64,000 bases of DNA from JAUNSR01 sp036655355 (lineage in GTDB: Bacteria; Bacteroidota; Bacteroidia; Bacteroidales; JAUNSR01). Under the pieces are notes generated by a model. The model was given only the letters and a program-made list of their open reading frames with translations. It had not been told where the DNA came from and did not search any database. Of this stretch, positions 53,107 to 61,881 are shown piece after piece; the first letter of the stretch is position 1; each line of letters starts with the position of its first letter. Where the stretch lies: assembly GCA_036655355.1 (NCBI GenBank), contig JAVVQG010000001.1:62001-126000 (forward strand). Direction: 5' to 3'. The translations under genes were made by a program, and so were the position numbers.

Positions 53107-53146
53107 AAAAAAGCGGACATCCTTTTTTAAGAATGTCCGCTTTTTT
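53107..53146. terminator. bidirectional terminator
   Basis: AAAAAAGCGGACAT and ATGTCCGCTTTTTT pair perfectly over 14 bp with A- and T-runs on both sides, between convergent genes. Confidence 0.93.
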
Positions 53147-53160
53147 ATATCTGATTGTAC

Positions 53161-53919
53161 TTATTTGATTTCTACACTCGAAAAAGAGATGCGTCCCCGA
53201 ATGACAAGACAATACGCTGTATCAGGATACATACCGGCTAGATGGCGTTTATCATCGAAACTAGCCAGACTCTGATTTAACTCGGTCTGAACATACCATT
53301 GCGCAGGAACCAATATCTCGACAGACCCGAAAGCACAATCCACGTCAATATAGGTACGTTCCGCTTCCAAACGGGTGTTACGTAGATCAAGTACCGTAGA
53401 ACCGAAGTTGTTTTTAATTCTTGCTCCATGAAAAACAGGATCCATAACCACCTGTTCTATCGAACCGAAAATGTTGGTTGTTTCAACAAAACCTTTATCC
53501 GAACGTTTGGAGTGTTTATGCGATTCATCGATACCCAAATATTCCTCGGGAGTTTCTACTCCAGCCGTAATCTCCTGTTTACGAGGCCTAAGAAGCATCC
53601 CGATACCGATCAATACCAGAATAACCGGCCAATATTGACGAACCGTAATGCCGGAAAGGCCCATCAGATCTGTCAGGAAGAAAAAAGCGCCGATAGAGAT
53701 GAATACAAAGGCGGCAACATAACTGCGTTTGAACAACAACAATACGCCGACAGCCATTAAGAGCACCTGCCATGAAAAAAAGATTCTGAATATCTCGAGA
53801 TCGAAGAATCCCAAATTACGTCCTAATAAAAGGGCACCTCCCAAAATAAAGAAAAAAGCGATAAGGAACGAGTTGTTTCTCTCACTCTTAGGTACATTCC
53901 CTTTCTGTTCTTGATTCAT
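53161..53919 (-). CDS. LiaF-like membrane protein (DUF5668/DUF2154 type)
   Basis: A 252-residue protein with four hydrophobic helices in residues 18-110 (ILGGALLLGRNLGFFDLEIF; VLLMAVGVLLLF; AAFVFISIGAFFFLTDLMG; YWPVILVLIGIGMLL), then a cytosolic or periplasmic beta-helix-like domain from about 140 (TTNIFGSIEQVVMDPVFHGARIKNNFGSTVLDLRNTRL). This layout matches LiaF and bacterial pspC-related adhesin-like sensors of envelope stress. The partner kinase is not nearby. Function here is therefore uncertain. Confidence 0.75.
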   Translation of the reverse strand: MNQEQKGNVPKSERNNSFLIAFFFILGGALLLGRNLGFFDLEIFRIFFSWQVLLMAVGVLLLFKRSYVAAFVFISIGAFFFLTDLMGLSGITVRQYWPVILVLIGIGMLLRPRKQEITAGVETPEEYLGIDESHKHSKRSDKGFVETTNIFGSIEQVVMDPVFHGARIKNNFGSTVLDLRNTRLEAERTYIDVDCAFGSVEILVPAQWYVQTELNQSLASFDDKRHLAGMYPDTAYCLVIRGRISFSSVEIK

Positions 53920-54089
53920 ATTATTTCTATTTAATTAATTCAGAAAAGCTGTAATTCACGTAATAATACAAATTTAATTTTTTCTATTGAAAAGACCTCC
54001 TCTTTTTGAATTTGTTTATTTTCTTAAAAAATAGTGTATTCGCACCGCAACACGAGAGCACAAAATAACAAATATCCCACAAGGGAACG

Positions 54090-55424
54090 CTATGTGTCGG
54101 AATGTTCGCAATGAATCACAACGCCTTTTTCCACAAAAACCGGATAAGATTCAAGACGAATCCGATTCAAATACAATGAAAATACCCAAGCTGTCAATAA
54201 AGCACCGGTTCCGAGAAGGAACAACACGACGGGGAGTCCGAGCCATTTTTCAATAGCTCCAAAAAACAGAGCTCCCAAGGGAGGTACGCCTGCAAAAGCC
54301 ATCGTCAGATAACCCATTACACGGCCTCGCATCCGTTCGTCCGAAAGGGTCTGTAAAAGCGTGTTTATGGATGCCACCGATATGATTGTACAAAAACCGA
54401 TGGGAATACACAGCAATGCTGCCACCCACCAGATATGCACGAAGGAGATGAAACACAGCGAAGTCCCTAATACAATAGCAGCATACAAAATGGCTGAACC
54501 CAATCCGATAACAGTCTTTCTAGATGCAAGATAAGCGGATGCACTAAAGGCTCCTACCCCTATGCAAGACAAAAGAACTCCTAGCATCTCACTGTCTCCT
54601 TTCAACATCAGATTTACAAATGCAGGCACAAATGTATTAAACGGGACACCAAAAAAGCTGATCGTTGCCATCATCACAACCAAAGCACGTATTGGAAAAT
54701 GATCTTTCACATAATGAAAGCCTTCTGTAAGATCGCTCCATACATTGACTGAATTACCAACCCGATTTGTGTTTTTTAGTTTCATCATCAATAAGGCAAG
54801 AATAACTCCGATATAACTCAAACCGTTAAAGAGAAAACAATATCCCTCTCCCACCCAGCCGATGAGAATTCCACCTATTGCCGGACCAATCAACCGACAC
54901 CCGTTAATGGCTGAGGAGTTCAGGGCGATCGCATTCGTCAAACTCTCACGTGGCACCAAACTCGTATAGAAAGCCTGCCGCGTAGGCATGTCTAATGCAT
55001 TTATCAGACCGATGAAAAGACTCAGCACTAGAATATGCCATACCTCGATGGTGTTTGTGAGTACCAATACCGCCATAAGAAGAGCCTGTAACATCGAGAG
55101 TGTCTGAGTGAAAATCAACAATTTGTGTCTGTTAAAGCGGTCGATAAAAACACTCACGACGGGAGTTGCAAAGAGCATCGGGATTTGCTCCATAAAGGTA
55201 ACAGTCGCCAAAATAAGCACCGATCCAGTCAATTTATACGCCAACCACCCCATGGCAATTTGTTGCATCCAGGTCCCGATCACGGAGATACATTGTCCAA
55301 TGAAATAAAGCCTGAAATTACGGAACCGCAACGAAGCTAACATATATTTAAGACTACCTGCACCCTTTGCAATGAGATGAGGAGTACGGGGTCTCCCTTT
55401 AAACAGCGTATCGGAAAGTTTCAT
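54090..55424 (-). CDS. MFS exporter (enterobactin-exporter/MFS_3-like)
   Basis: A 444-residue transporter with 12 hydrophobic helices. SLRFRNFRLYFIGQCISVIGTWMQQIAMGWLAYKLTG near residues 31-66 is a typical MFS_3 start, and ALDMPTRQAFYTSLVPRESLTNAIALNSS is the loop 4-5 signature. It should export a small molecule. It is divergent from the GDE-type glycosidase; a perfect 14-bp palindrome at 55501-55514 lies between them and may control both. Confidence 0.87.
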   Translation of the reverse strand: MKLSDTLFKGRPRTPHLIAKGAGSLKYMLASLRFRNFRLYFIGQCISVIGTWMQQIAMGWLAYKLTGSVLILATVTFMEQIPMLFATPVVSVFIDRFNRHKLLIFTQTLSMLQALLMAVLVLTNTIEVWHILVLSLFIGLINALDMPTRQAFYTSLVPRESLTNAIALNSSAINGCRLIGPAIGGILIGWVGEGYCFLFNGLSYIGVILALLMMKLKNTNRVGNSVNVWSDLTEGFHYVKDHFPIRALVVMMATISFFGVPFNTFVPAFVNLMLKGDSEMLGVLLSCIGVGAFSASAYLASRKTVIGLGSAILYAAIVLGTSLCFISFVHIWWVAALLCIPIGFCTIISVASINTLLQTLSDERMRGRVMGYLTMAFAGVPPLGALFFGAIEKWLGLPVVLFLLGTGALLTAWVFSLYLNRIRLESYPVFVEKGVVIHCEHSDT

Positions 55425-55680
55425 AGGCTTGTTAAAAAATTCATGTAAAAGTATACAAATCCGCGTAAATCACTCTTCTTACGGTTTATATTTCGGTTTA
55501 CTCAATCGATTGAGAAAATATTTCATTCGTATTACAAAACGGAACTCCTGTGAATCACCGCAAATCACATATATTTGAGAGGTCGGAAGTGACGACACTT
55601 CTGAATTGCCATTTTAAAATAACCCGATACGAATAAAATCGCCTCATTTCCCTTTGTTAGATCACCCAATTAGAGGGCTA
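55425..55680. promoter_or_regulatory. divergent regulatory region between the MFS and glycosidase genes
   Basis: Apart from the palindrome at 55501-55514 and leader element D, TATATTTG at 55568-55575 is a -7-like box for the plus-strand gene without a clear -33. No RNA gene is seen. Confidence 0.45.
55501..55514. promoter_or_regulatory. perfect 14-bp palindrome, candidate LacI-type operator
   Basis: CTCAATCGATTGAG is its own reverse complement and has the central CG step typical of LacI-family operators; the symmetry extends imperfectly to about 22 bp (TTT/AAA outer bases). It is 77 bases before the MFS start and 210 bases before the glycosidase start. Confidence 0.55.
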
Positions 55681-55724
55681 TCGAGAAGGATTTGAGTTGG
55701 GTATTAAAAATCGATTATATACAA
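55681..55724 (+). repeat. dispersed leader element, copy D (before the GDE-type glycosidase)
   Basis: GGATTTGAGTTGGGTATTAAAA, ATCGATTATATACAA ends directly at the ATG at 55725 and matches copy B. Confidence 0.6.
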
Positions 55725-58043
55725 ATGAAGATAAATATGTTTAAAGTCTCTGTTCCTTTATCTCTTCTCCTTATTTCATGCAGTTCGGCACCCGAAAAGC
55801 AACACCCGTCTCCATTAAATACGGATCATATCGCAATTGAGGTTCAAGCTGATGAGAATCGTGAATATTCCTATACCGATAAGAAAGCCGGATATTATTA
55901 CGGGAAGACACACGAAAATAATTTTGGAGAGTGGTTCGCAGGATGGAACATCGCTAAGAAACGTATTTTTTCTGATTATAACCTCTATGTGGATAATCAG
56001 TTTCTGGATAGAAAAGACACCAAAGTAACCGTTTATCCTGAAAAAATCGTCCGTGAATTTAAGAATGCGACTGAAACTTTCCGAATGCTCGACAATCAGG
56101 AGCTCCTTTATATCGATATCGACCAAATCAAGGGTGATTCTATCGGAATCCGTCTTCAATCCACTCTTCTTGAGAATGCCAATGTAAAAGGGAATGTTCT
56201 CTCTTTTTCACACAAAGAGATTCCGGGTCAAGTAATCTATGTTTCACCTTATAAAAATACAGGCATCACCTATTCGAATGATATTTTGAAGAGTGCGGCT
56301 ACTGGAGAAGGGTTTTTAATTACCATCGGTACGCCGGAGAAAGCGGCTCGCCTGATCTCGGATTTTCGACGAGATGGTGCTACGTGGATATCAAACCGTC
56401 AGCAACGGATGAATGACCTTATTACGGTTTCAAATCCAACCAGAAGCAATTCAGACTCATTGGACAAAGCTTTGGCATGGCTTCTTCTCACAACCGATGA
56501 ACTCGTAACCGAACAACAAGGAAAAGGAATCTATGCCGGATTACCTTGGTTTAATGAATATTGGGGACGCGATATGTTTATCTCCATGCCGGGCGCTACG
56601 TTGGTGAGTGGACAGTTTGATGTGACAAAAGAGATTTTGAGGGATTTCTCGCGTTTTCAGGACACGGTTGCCAATTCACCCACCAAAGGACGCATCCCGA
56701 ATCGCGCCAATCTTGAAGGGATTCTTTACAACACTACAGACGGTACGCCTCGTTTTGTAATGCAAATTCTTGATTATGTGAAATATTCAGGAGATACCTC
56801 GTTCATCCGGGAGATTTATCCTGCCGTAGTTTTAAGCATCGATGCAGCTTTAGAATCGCATACCGATGAAAAAGGTTATCTTTTGCATGCCGATGCTGAT
56901 ACTTGGATGGATGTAAAAAGAGAGGGTATTCCAGGATCTCCGCGCGGAAATCGCGCCAATGATATTCAGGCACTATGGGAACAACAACTCCGTGCCGGTG
57001 TCTATTTTGCAGAAGTAATGAAAGACCGTGAACATGCACAGAGGTGGGAAGAGGTGGCAACGCGACTGAAAAGAAACTTCGAGAAAGACTTTACTACGGC
57101 CAACCCTGCTTTTATTGCGGATCACTTGAATGCCGACGGTTCACAAGACCACCAATTCCGCCCGAATCAGCTTTACACCTATGAGTTGATCAACAACAAT
57201 GCGTTAAAGATGGAAATTACCAAAAAAGCGTGGGAAGAACTTGTTTACCCATGGGGTGTAAGTTCTTTAAGTCAGTCTGACGAAGATTTTCATCCGTTAC
57301 ATGAGAATTGGCATTATTACCACAAAGATGATGCATACCACAATGGTACCGTTTGGTTGTGGAATAACGGGCATGCCATGCAACGCATGATAGAGTTCAA
57401 TCAACAGGAAATTGCTTGGAACTTATTCAAGAACATGAACCGCCAGGCATTAGTGGAAGGCGCCGTAGGATCTTTGTCAGAAAACGCCGACGCACACCTT
57501 CGTGAAGGTGCAAAATGGGCTAAACGCTCGGGCACATTCCTTCAAGCCTGGAGCAATGCGGAACAGTTACGCATATGGTATCAGTATTTTCTGGGAGTTC
57601 GTCCGGATCTGATTAAAAATGAAATTGTTCTGGAACCGAAGTTACCATTGGAAATCACTTCTCTGAATTGGAAAGAAAAAATCGGAAGAGGTGAGATAGA
57701 AGGAACTTTCGAACGTACTGAAAAGAAAACTGTTTATACGTACCTACTTAGAGGAGTTAATGCATCGCTTGACCTGAAGTTCGCCCTTTATCCATCTACG
57801 AAAGTTGAAATGAAAGAAGGAAACCTTTTAACCGTTGAAGTTTCTTCAGATAAGCTGAACATGAAAGTAACAGATCCTAAAGGAAAGATCTTGTTAAATG
57901 AACAAGTCGCAGTTTCAGAAGCGTTGGTGAAAGAGATGAATAAACAGAACGCGTTCTTTAAAGACACAAAATTCTGTACTCCGGTTTCTTTAAAGAATTT
58001 GAAAGCAACTCGTGTATATCACGAGAATGCTTTAACCTATTGA
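55725..58043 (+). CDS. amylo-alpha-1,6-glucosidase-like (GDE_C) lipoprotein glycosidase
   Basis: The ATG at 55725 gives 772 residues with a lipoprotein signal (FKVSVPLSLLLISCSS; lipid Cys at residue 18). An earlier in-frame ATG at 55692 falls inside leader element D and is rejected. The (alpha/alpha)6 catalytic domain (about 220-660) has LPWFNEYWGRDMFISMPGA, GRIPNRANLEGILYNTTDGTPRF, ADADTWMDVKREGIPGSPRGNR and HNGTVWLWNNGH, typical of GDE_C/GH133-like glucosidases. It probably trims branched alpha-glucan or a related oligosaccharide outside the cytoplasm. N- and C-terminal beta domains flank it. Confidence 0.82.
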   Translation: MKINMFKVSVPLSLLLISCSSAPEKQHPSPLNTDHIAIEVQADENREYSYTDKKAGYYYGKTHENNFGEWFAGWNIAKKRIFSDYNLYVDNQFLDRKDTKVTVYPEKIVREFKNATETFRMLDNQELLYIDIDQIKGDSIGIRLQSTLLENANVKGNVLSFSHKEIPGQVIYVSPYKNTGITYSNDILKSAATGEGFLITIGTPEKAARLISDFRRDGATWISNRQQRMNDLITVSNPTRSNSDSLDKALAWLLLTTDELVTEQQGKGIYAGLPWFNEYWGRDMFISMPGATLVSGQFDVTKEILRDFSRFQDTVANSPTKGRIPNRANLEGILYNTTDGTPRFVMQILDYVKYSGDTSFIREIYPAVVLSIDAALESHTDEKGYLLHADADTWMDVKREGIPGSPRGNRANDIQALWEQQLRAGVYFAEVMKDREHAQRWEEVATRLKRNFEKDFTTANPAFIADHLNADGSQDHQFRPNQLYTYELINNNALKMEITKKAWEELVYPWGVSSLSQSDEDFHPLHENWHYYHKDDAYHNGTVWLWNNGHAMQRMIEFNQQEIAWNLFKNMNRQALVEGAVGSLSENADAHLREGAKWAKRSGTFLQAWSNAEQLRIWYQYFLGVRPDLIKNEIVLEPKLPLEITSLNWKEKIGRGEIEGTFERTEKKTVYTYLLRGVNASLDLKFALYPSTKVEMKEGNLLTVEVSSDKLNMKVTDPKGKILLNEQVAVSEALVKEMNKQNAFFKDTKFCTPVSLKNLKATRVYHENALTY

Positions 58044-58110
58044 TATTAAATATGCTTATGGAAAGGTGCGATTTATAACTAGCACAGGAAGAGAAACACT
58101 AAATGACATC

Positions 58111-58160
58111 GCCATCTGTAAACCTTACTTAAAGGTATGCAGATGGCGAATTTTATTTTG
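58111..58160. terminator. bidirectional terminator after the glycosidase
   Basis: GCCATCTG and CAGATGGC pair with inner ACCTT/AAGGT, followed by a T-rich tract on the plus strand. It lies between convergent genes. Confidence 0.8.
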
Positions 58161-58162
58161 TA

Positions 58163-58999
58163 TCAATTGGAGTCTCTTCCTAAAATATCCAGTAATTCAT
58201 CTTCTTCGATAACAATCAACGGGGCACCGTTTTGTATCATCTCCTCTATCCGACGCATTTTACACGGACCGGCATCCATTCCTTTCACTACGATCTGTAA
58301 TTTAGAGGATATGCTTGATTTCATTATCGCACCGTGACGCATCAATATATTCCTGATATCGTCACGACTGAATGAACCGAACACCCCGGTGACCAACGTG
58401 GCCTTATTTTGAAAGAAATCGACTTGCTTAATTGAAAAATTTTCAACGACTTCCTCATTACTACCCTTCTTACCTCCTTTCGGCACCTTTATCGCTGTGA
58501 GATCAGGAACGCGTCCCCCTGCCAACTGAAGAAAGATTCGGGCACACATCTCAGCATCTGCCAATGCATTGTGATGCGATTCGATGGCAACGCCAAATGC
58601 TTGACATGCCTCGACCAATGACAAATCGGTCATCCGATAAGTACAAAATGCACCTTGAAGCTGGAGATCCTCATAAACACCATAATATTCGCATGTTTGA
58701 GTGAGCACACTCATATCGAAAACCGCATTATGACAGACCAGGGGATAGTTGTTAATCCATAAGCTGATTTCCGGCCATAACTTATCGAAAGTAGGAGCGG
58801 AAAGTGTATCTTGCTCAGAAATGCCATGAACGGTTTTATTCATCCGGGCGTATTCATTTCCAGGAGGTTGAATCATTAAACAAACCCGCTCTTCAATCAC
58901 ACCCTCTTTGACTAAAACCATACCTAATTGACAAGCACTGTTCCTGTCCGGAGTAGCGGTTTCAAAATCGAGGGCGATAAATGAAGTTGGATAATTCAT
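58163..58999 (-). CDS. DnaQ-like 3-prime to 5-prime exonuclease with BRCT domain
   Basis: A 278-residue protein. Residues 1-165 are an exonuclease domain of the DEDDh type: FIALDFETA (motif I, residues about 7-15), CHNAVFDMSVL (motif II, about 88-98) and the HNALADAEMCA box (motif III, about 142-152). Residues about 195-275 form a BRCT domain (NKATLVTGVFGSFSRDDIRNILMRHGA). It resembles DNA polymerase III epsilon-like proteins of Bacteroidales and likely acts in DNA repair rather than replication. It is followed at once by ygbA upstream on the same strand. Confidence 0.87.
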   Translation of the reverse strand: MNYPTSFIALDFETATPDRNSACQLGMVLVKEGVIEERVCLMIQPPGNEYARMNKTVHGISEQDTLSAPTFDKLWPEISLWINNYPLVCHNAVFDMSVLTQTCEYYGVYEDLQLQGAFCTYRMTDLSLVEACQAFGVAIESHHNALADAEMCARIFLQLAGGRVPDLTAIKVPKGGKKGSNEEVVENFSIKQVDFFQNKATLVTGVFGSFSRDDIRNILMRHGAIMKSSISSKLQIVVKGMDAGPCKMRRIEEMIQNGAPLIVIEEDELLDILGRDSN

Positions 59000-59016
59000 A
59001 ATAGATGAAGAATTAA

Positions 59017-59340
59017 TTAGGGTAAAGGTGTTGGCTTACGATTTTCCTGGATCAAATGGCGAATAGCAATAAGAGGATGTGAAAATATCATACGTGGACC
59101 TGCGTATCTCATTACTTCGCGAATCCGTTTACGCATCTCGGGCTTGTAACAATGTATCTCGCACGTTTTGCAACTACTCTTTCGGTCTCCGAAAGGACAA
59201 CGATCAAGGCGATCCAACGCATATTCAAGTAATTCCTCACATCCGGGACAGTCACAACCTTTCTGATGTTGAGATTTACAATAAATATCCATCATAATCT
59301 CGATGGTCTTCTTCTCGCGTTTAATGACATTATTCCTCAT
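59017..59340 (-). CDS. ygbA: YgbA family (nitrous-oxide-stimulated promoter) protein
   Basis: A 107-residue cytoplasmic protein of the PF11756 family, with Cys-rich motifs CKSQHQKGCDCPGCEELL and CPFGDRKSSCKTCEIHCYKPEMR, then IREVMRYAGPRMIFSHPLIAIRH. In Escherichia coli ygbA is induced by nitric oxide and supports recovery of iron-sulfur or amino-acid metabolism; the Cys clusters suggest metal binding. Its stop is 17 bases upstream of the exonuclease start, so the two share a transcript. A near-ideal promoter is at 59410-59440. Confidence 0.85.
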   Translation of the reverse strand: MRNNVIKREKKTIEIMMDIYCKSQHQKGCDCPGCEELLEYALDRLDRCPFGDRKSSCKTCEIHCYKPEMRKRIREVMRYAGPRMIFSHPLIAIRHLIQENRKPTPLP

Positions 59341-59409
59341 TTGTTTATTATTATATAAATTCCATCAGCACGATGTTCTTTATTTTTTCTACATAGTTAC
59401 ATTTTGCCA

Positions 59410-59440
59410 CAAATATAAAATGAATCGTACGTTAAACAAA
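59410..59440 (-). promoter_or_regulatory. Bacteroides-type promoter of ygbA-exonuclease operon
   Basis: On the minus strand TTTG (59437-59440), 19 bases, TATATTTG (59410-59417). The start codon is about 70 bases further on. A CGTACG palindrome (59427-59432) lies in the spacer and could be an operator. Confidence 0.72.
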
Positions 59441-59472
59441 CCAATTTATGAAATGTTTATGATTAAAAGAAA

Positions 59473-59484
59473 CGGAGGCTATTT
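59473..59484 (+). promoter_or_regulatory. strong ribosome-binding site of the YhdH-like gene
   Basis: GGAGG, 7 bases before the ATG at 59485, is a good Shine-Dalgarno sequence, unusual in this genome where most starts have only A-rich leaders. Confidence 0.6.
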
Positions 59485-60473
59485 ATGATACAATTTCAAG
59501 CTTATAATGTTAATTTAAACATTAATGGATCGACAGAAAGGATGATTATTCAACGAACGTTCAATGATCTTCCCGAAGGTGATCTTCTGATTAAAGTTCA
59601 TTATTCATCCCTTAATTACAAAGATGCTCTTTCTGCATCAGGTAATCAAGGAATCACTTCAAAATATCCGCATGTACCCGGGATCGATGCGGCTGGTACA
59701 ATTATAGAAAGTAATTCTGCTGATTTTAAACCAGGCGATTCGGTTATTGTTACCGGTTATGATCTTGGAATGAATACCGACGGTGGGTTTCAGCAATACA
59801 TCCGGGTTCCTGCCACCTGGGCTGTTCCCCTCCCTCCCGGTCTTACCCTCTTTGAGGCAATGTGCTACGGTACGGCAGGTCTGACCGCAGCTCAATCCGT
59901 TTGGAAGCTAAGCTCGGTGATAGCTCCGGATGCCGGAGCGGTGATTGTCAGCGGTGCTTCGGGAGGTGTCGGTTCATTTTCGGTAGCCATACTTTCAAAA
60001 TTAGGTTATGAGGTAATTGCAACATCGGGAAAAAAAGAAGCAGCCGATTTTCTCAAGAGATTAGGAGCAGCCCAAATTGAAGAAAGAAGTAAATGGGAAT
60101 CCCTACTACTCAACCTCTTTTAAAAAGTGTCCTTGCAGGAGTTATCGATACTGTGGGAGGAACACAGTTGATTAATATGATCAAATCTATTAAAACTCAC
60201 GGTGCAGTAACAGTCTGTGGTATGGTCGCCTCTTCTGATCTACACGTTTCTCTATTCCCTTTCATTTTGAGAGGCATTACAATGTTCGGAATTTCTTCTC
60301 AAAACCTTCGTGCACAAGAACGAATAACACTTTGGAATTTGATCGCAAATCAATATTCGGTACCGGAATTATCTCAAATGGTCACAGTGATTAAATTGAA
60401 TCAACTCGAAGAGTATATAGAGAAGATTTTACAGGGAGGGATAAAAGGAAGAATCGTTATTGATTTATGGTGA
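59485..60473 (+). pseudogene. yhdH: YhdH/YhfP-family quinone (acryloyl-CoA-like) oxidoreductase, frameshifted
   Basis: Two overlapping frames carry one protein. Frame 1 (59485-60123) has the catalytic-domain start VHYSSLNYKDALSASGNQGI, HVPGIDAAG and the NADPH-binding SGASGGVGSFSVAIL, then ends in a non-homologous tail. The remainder (QPLLKSVLAGVIDTVGG through KGRIVIDLW) is in a different frame, effectively from about 60105 to 60473. The break lies near 60100-60107, between EERSKWE and TTQPLLK, in the loop before the usual PLLK...AGxIDTVGG block. The ATG at 60093 that opens the second frame has no role in intact homologues. The gene is disrupted unless the base call is wrong. Confidence 0.8.
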
Positions 60474-60578
60474 TCGACTTTACTGTTAAAGATGTATTGG
60501 AATAAGAATTGAATATAAGTGGAAACGCAAGAATTGTTCTTATATTTGGCTCAACTAAAGATGACACTGATAAAGACG

Positions 60579-60896
60579 ATGAAGACAAAATATTCACCAG
60601 AACAAGAACAATTGGCTCGGTTCGCCAAAGCCATGGGACACCCGGCACGTATAGCTATCCTCAATTTCTTATCCGAACAGGAGAATTGTTACTTTGGAGA
60701 TATTCATGACGAACTACCGATTGCAAAAGCTACCGTTTCTCAACATCTGAAGGAGTTGAAAAATGCGGGTCTTATACAAGGGGAAATTGAAACACCGAAA
60801 GTAAAATATTGTATTGACAGAGCAAATTGGCAAATTGCCCGTTCGCTGTTCAATGATTGTTTTAACAGTATTAAAGAGAAGAAAGGTTGTTGTTAA
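60579..60896 (+). CDS. ArsR-family winged-helix regulator
   Basis: The ATG at 60579 gives 105 residues beginning MKTKYSPEQEQLARFAKAMG, the usual start of Bacteroidales homologues; earlier starts at 60519 (GTG) or 60561 (ATG) add an unmatched segment. The winged helix-turn-helix is clear: HPARIAILNFLSEQ, then DELPIAKATVSQHLKELKNAGLIQGEIE. A Cys-Cys pair ends the protein (EKKGCC) and a Cys in ENCYFGD sits before the helix-turn-helix, so thiol or metal sensing is possible. It is just downstream of the damaged YhdH gene. Confidence 0.85.
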   Translation: MKTKYSPEQEQLARFAKAMGHPARIAILNFLSEQENCYFGDIHDELPIAKATVSQHLKELKNAGLIQGEIETPKVKYCIDRANWQIARSLFNDCFNSIKEKKGCC

Positions 60897-61018
60897 GCCC
60901 CGATTGAAAGCGTTCCTTCAGAAAGATCGCCCTCTACTTGCAATAGAACGCCTTCATTATTTGAAGTGGATGCAATATAGCTGTAACAGTTTCTTATCTC
61001 TTTAATTTCCGGATAATC

Positions 61019-61058
61019 AAAAAAGGCTGCCTCACCAACAGGTGAAGCAGCCTTTACT
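61019..61058. terminator. GGCTGC-type terminator hairpin
   Basis: AAAGGCTGC and GCAGCCTTT pair with an inner TCAC/GTGA, a relative of the hairpins at 34811, 35304 and 43824. It ends transcription of the ArsR gene and of the convergent T9SS gene. Confidence 0.85.
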
Positions 61059-61076
61059 TATTTTATCAAGAAATAA

Positions 61077-61745
61077 TTATTTCTTCTTTACATTCATCAC
61101 TTTAGAAATCGGACCTTTTTCAGTCAACACTTTAACTACATAATGACCTTGCGACAGCGTGTTCAAATTTAATTTCACCTCATTGGCATCTTTCACTTCT
61201 TCATGATATACCTGACGCCCGGCTGTATCAAAGATAGAAACATTACTAAAAGTAGAAGTTTCCGTTGCTATCGTCGTGGTTTCTTTTACCGGATTCGGAT
61301 ACACGCTCAATCTGTCATACTTAATTGTTGTGATCGGAATTTTGTTCACGTTTGTCGGAGCCAATACTCGCGTATTACATCTGCTGGCCGGAATCTCCTC
61401 CATTATGCCGTCCGCTGTTTCATATTTAAGGAAAAATTCATATAACCCAACCGGTAACCCCATCTCGTCATTCAATAAAATTTCTTCTGAGAATGTTTCC
61501 TGATTAGCCAATGCAATCTCTTCTTGATACAACAGATACTCATTATCCTCACCGACCGGTTTGGCAAAAAGTGCGATTTGTCCAGTATAGTCCTCTCCCA
61601 AATTTGTCAAAGAGAACTCAAATAGATCCTCTTCACTGGCATACTCCCAAGACGCGGGTACCTCAATACGAAAAGAATTGTCGCTAGCCTGAAGATTCGG
61701 AATCAACAAGATAGTAGAAACTAACAGAGATAATAGTTTTTTCAT
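61077..61745 (-). CDS. type IX secretion cargo-like protein with C-terminal sorting domain
   Basis: A 222-residue exported protein: signal peptide (LLVSTILLIPNLQA), a beta-sandwich of about 120 residues (FSLTNLGEDYTGQIALFAKP; NDEMGLPVGLYEFFLKYE), then a C-terminal type A sorting domain of about 75 residues (RLSVYPNPVKETTTI; IFDTAGRQVYHEEV; LNTLSQGHYVVKVLTEKG). The sorting domain directs export through the outer membrane and attachment to the surface. The passenger part has no known catalytic motif. It implies a type IX secretion system elsewhere in the genome. Confidence 0.85.
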   Translation of the reverse strand: MKKLLSLLVSTILLIPNLQASDNSFRIEVPASWEYASEEDLFEFSLTNLGEDYTGQIALFAKPVGEDNEYLLYQEEIALANQETFSEEILLNDEMGLPVGLYEFFLKYETADGIMEEIPASRCNTRVLAPTNVNKIPITTIKYDRLSVYPNPVKETTTIATETSTFSNVSIFDTAGRQVYHEEVKDANEVKLNLNTLSQGHYVVKVLTEKGPISKVMNVKKK

Positions 61746-61881
61746 GACTTAATTATTTAATTAATAAACAGATATCGGCAGCGCTGCTTAATCTTAATAC
61801 CAAGATAGCAATATTTAACATACAATCAAAAAATTTCAATTAATATATTGATAATCATCACTAATCACTTCCAGAATACCT

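Noticed and set aside
58111..58148. Another copy of the leader element (AGGTATGCAGATGGCGAATTT)
   Set aside because: Similarity to copy B is limited to a short block, and it is explained as the right arm of a terminator hairpin.
60105..60130. Programmed ribosomal frameshift in YhdH
   Set aside because: No heptamer of the X XXY YYZ type is in the right frame before the stop, and family members are normally unsplit.
60093..60473. Independent 126-residue gene starting at ATG 60093
   Set aside because: Its sequence is the C-terminal third of a YhdH-type enzyme; the ATG is an accident of the shifted frame.
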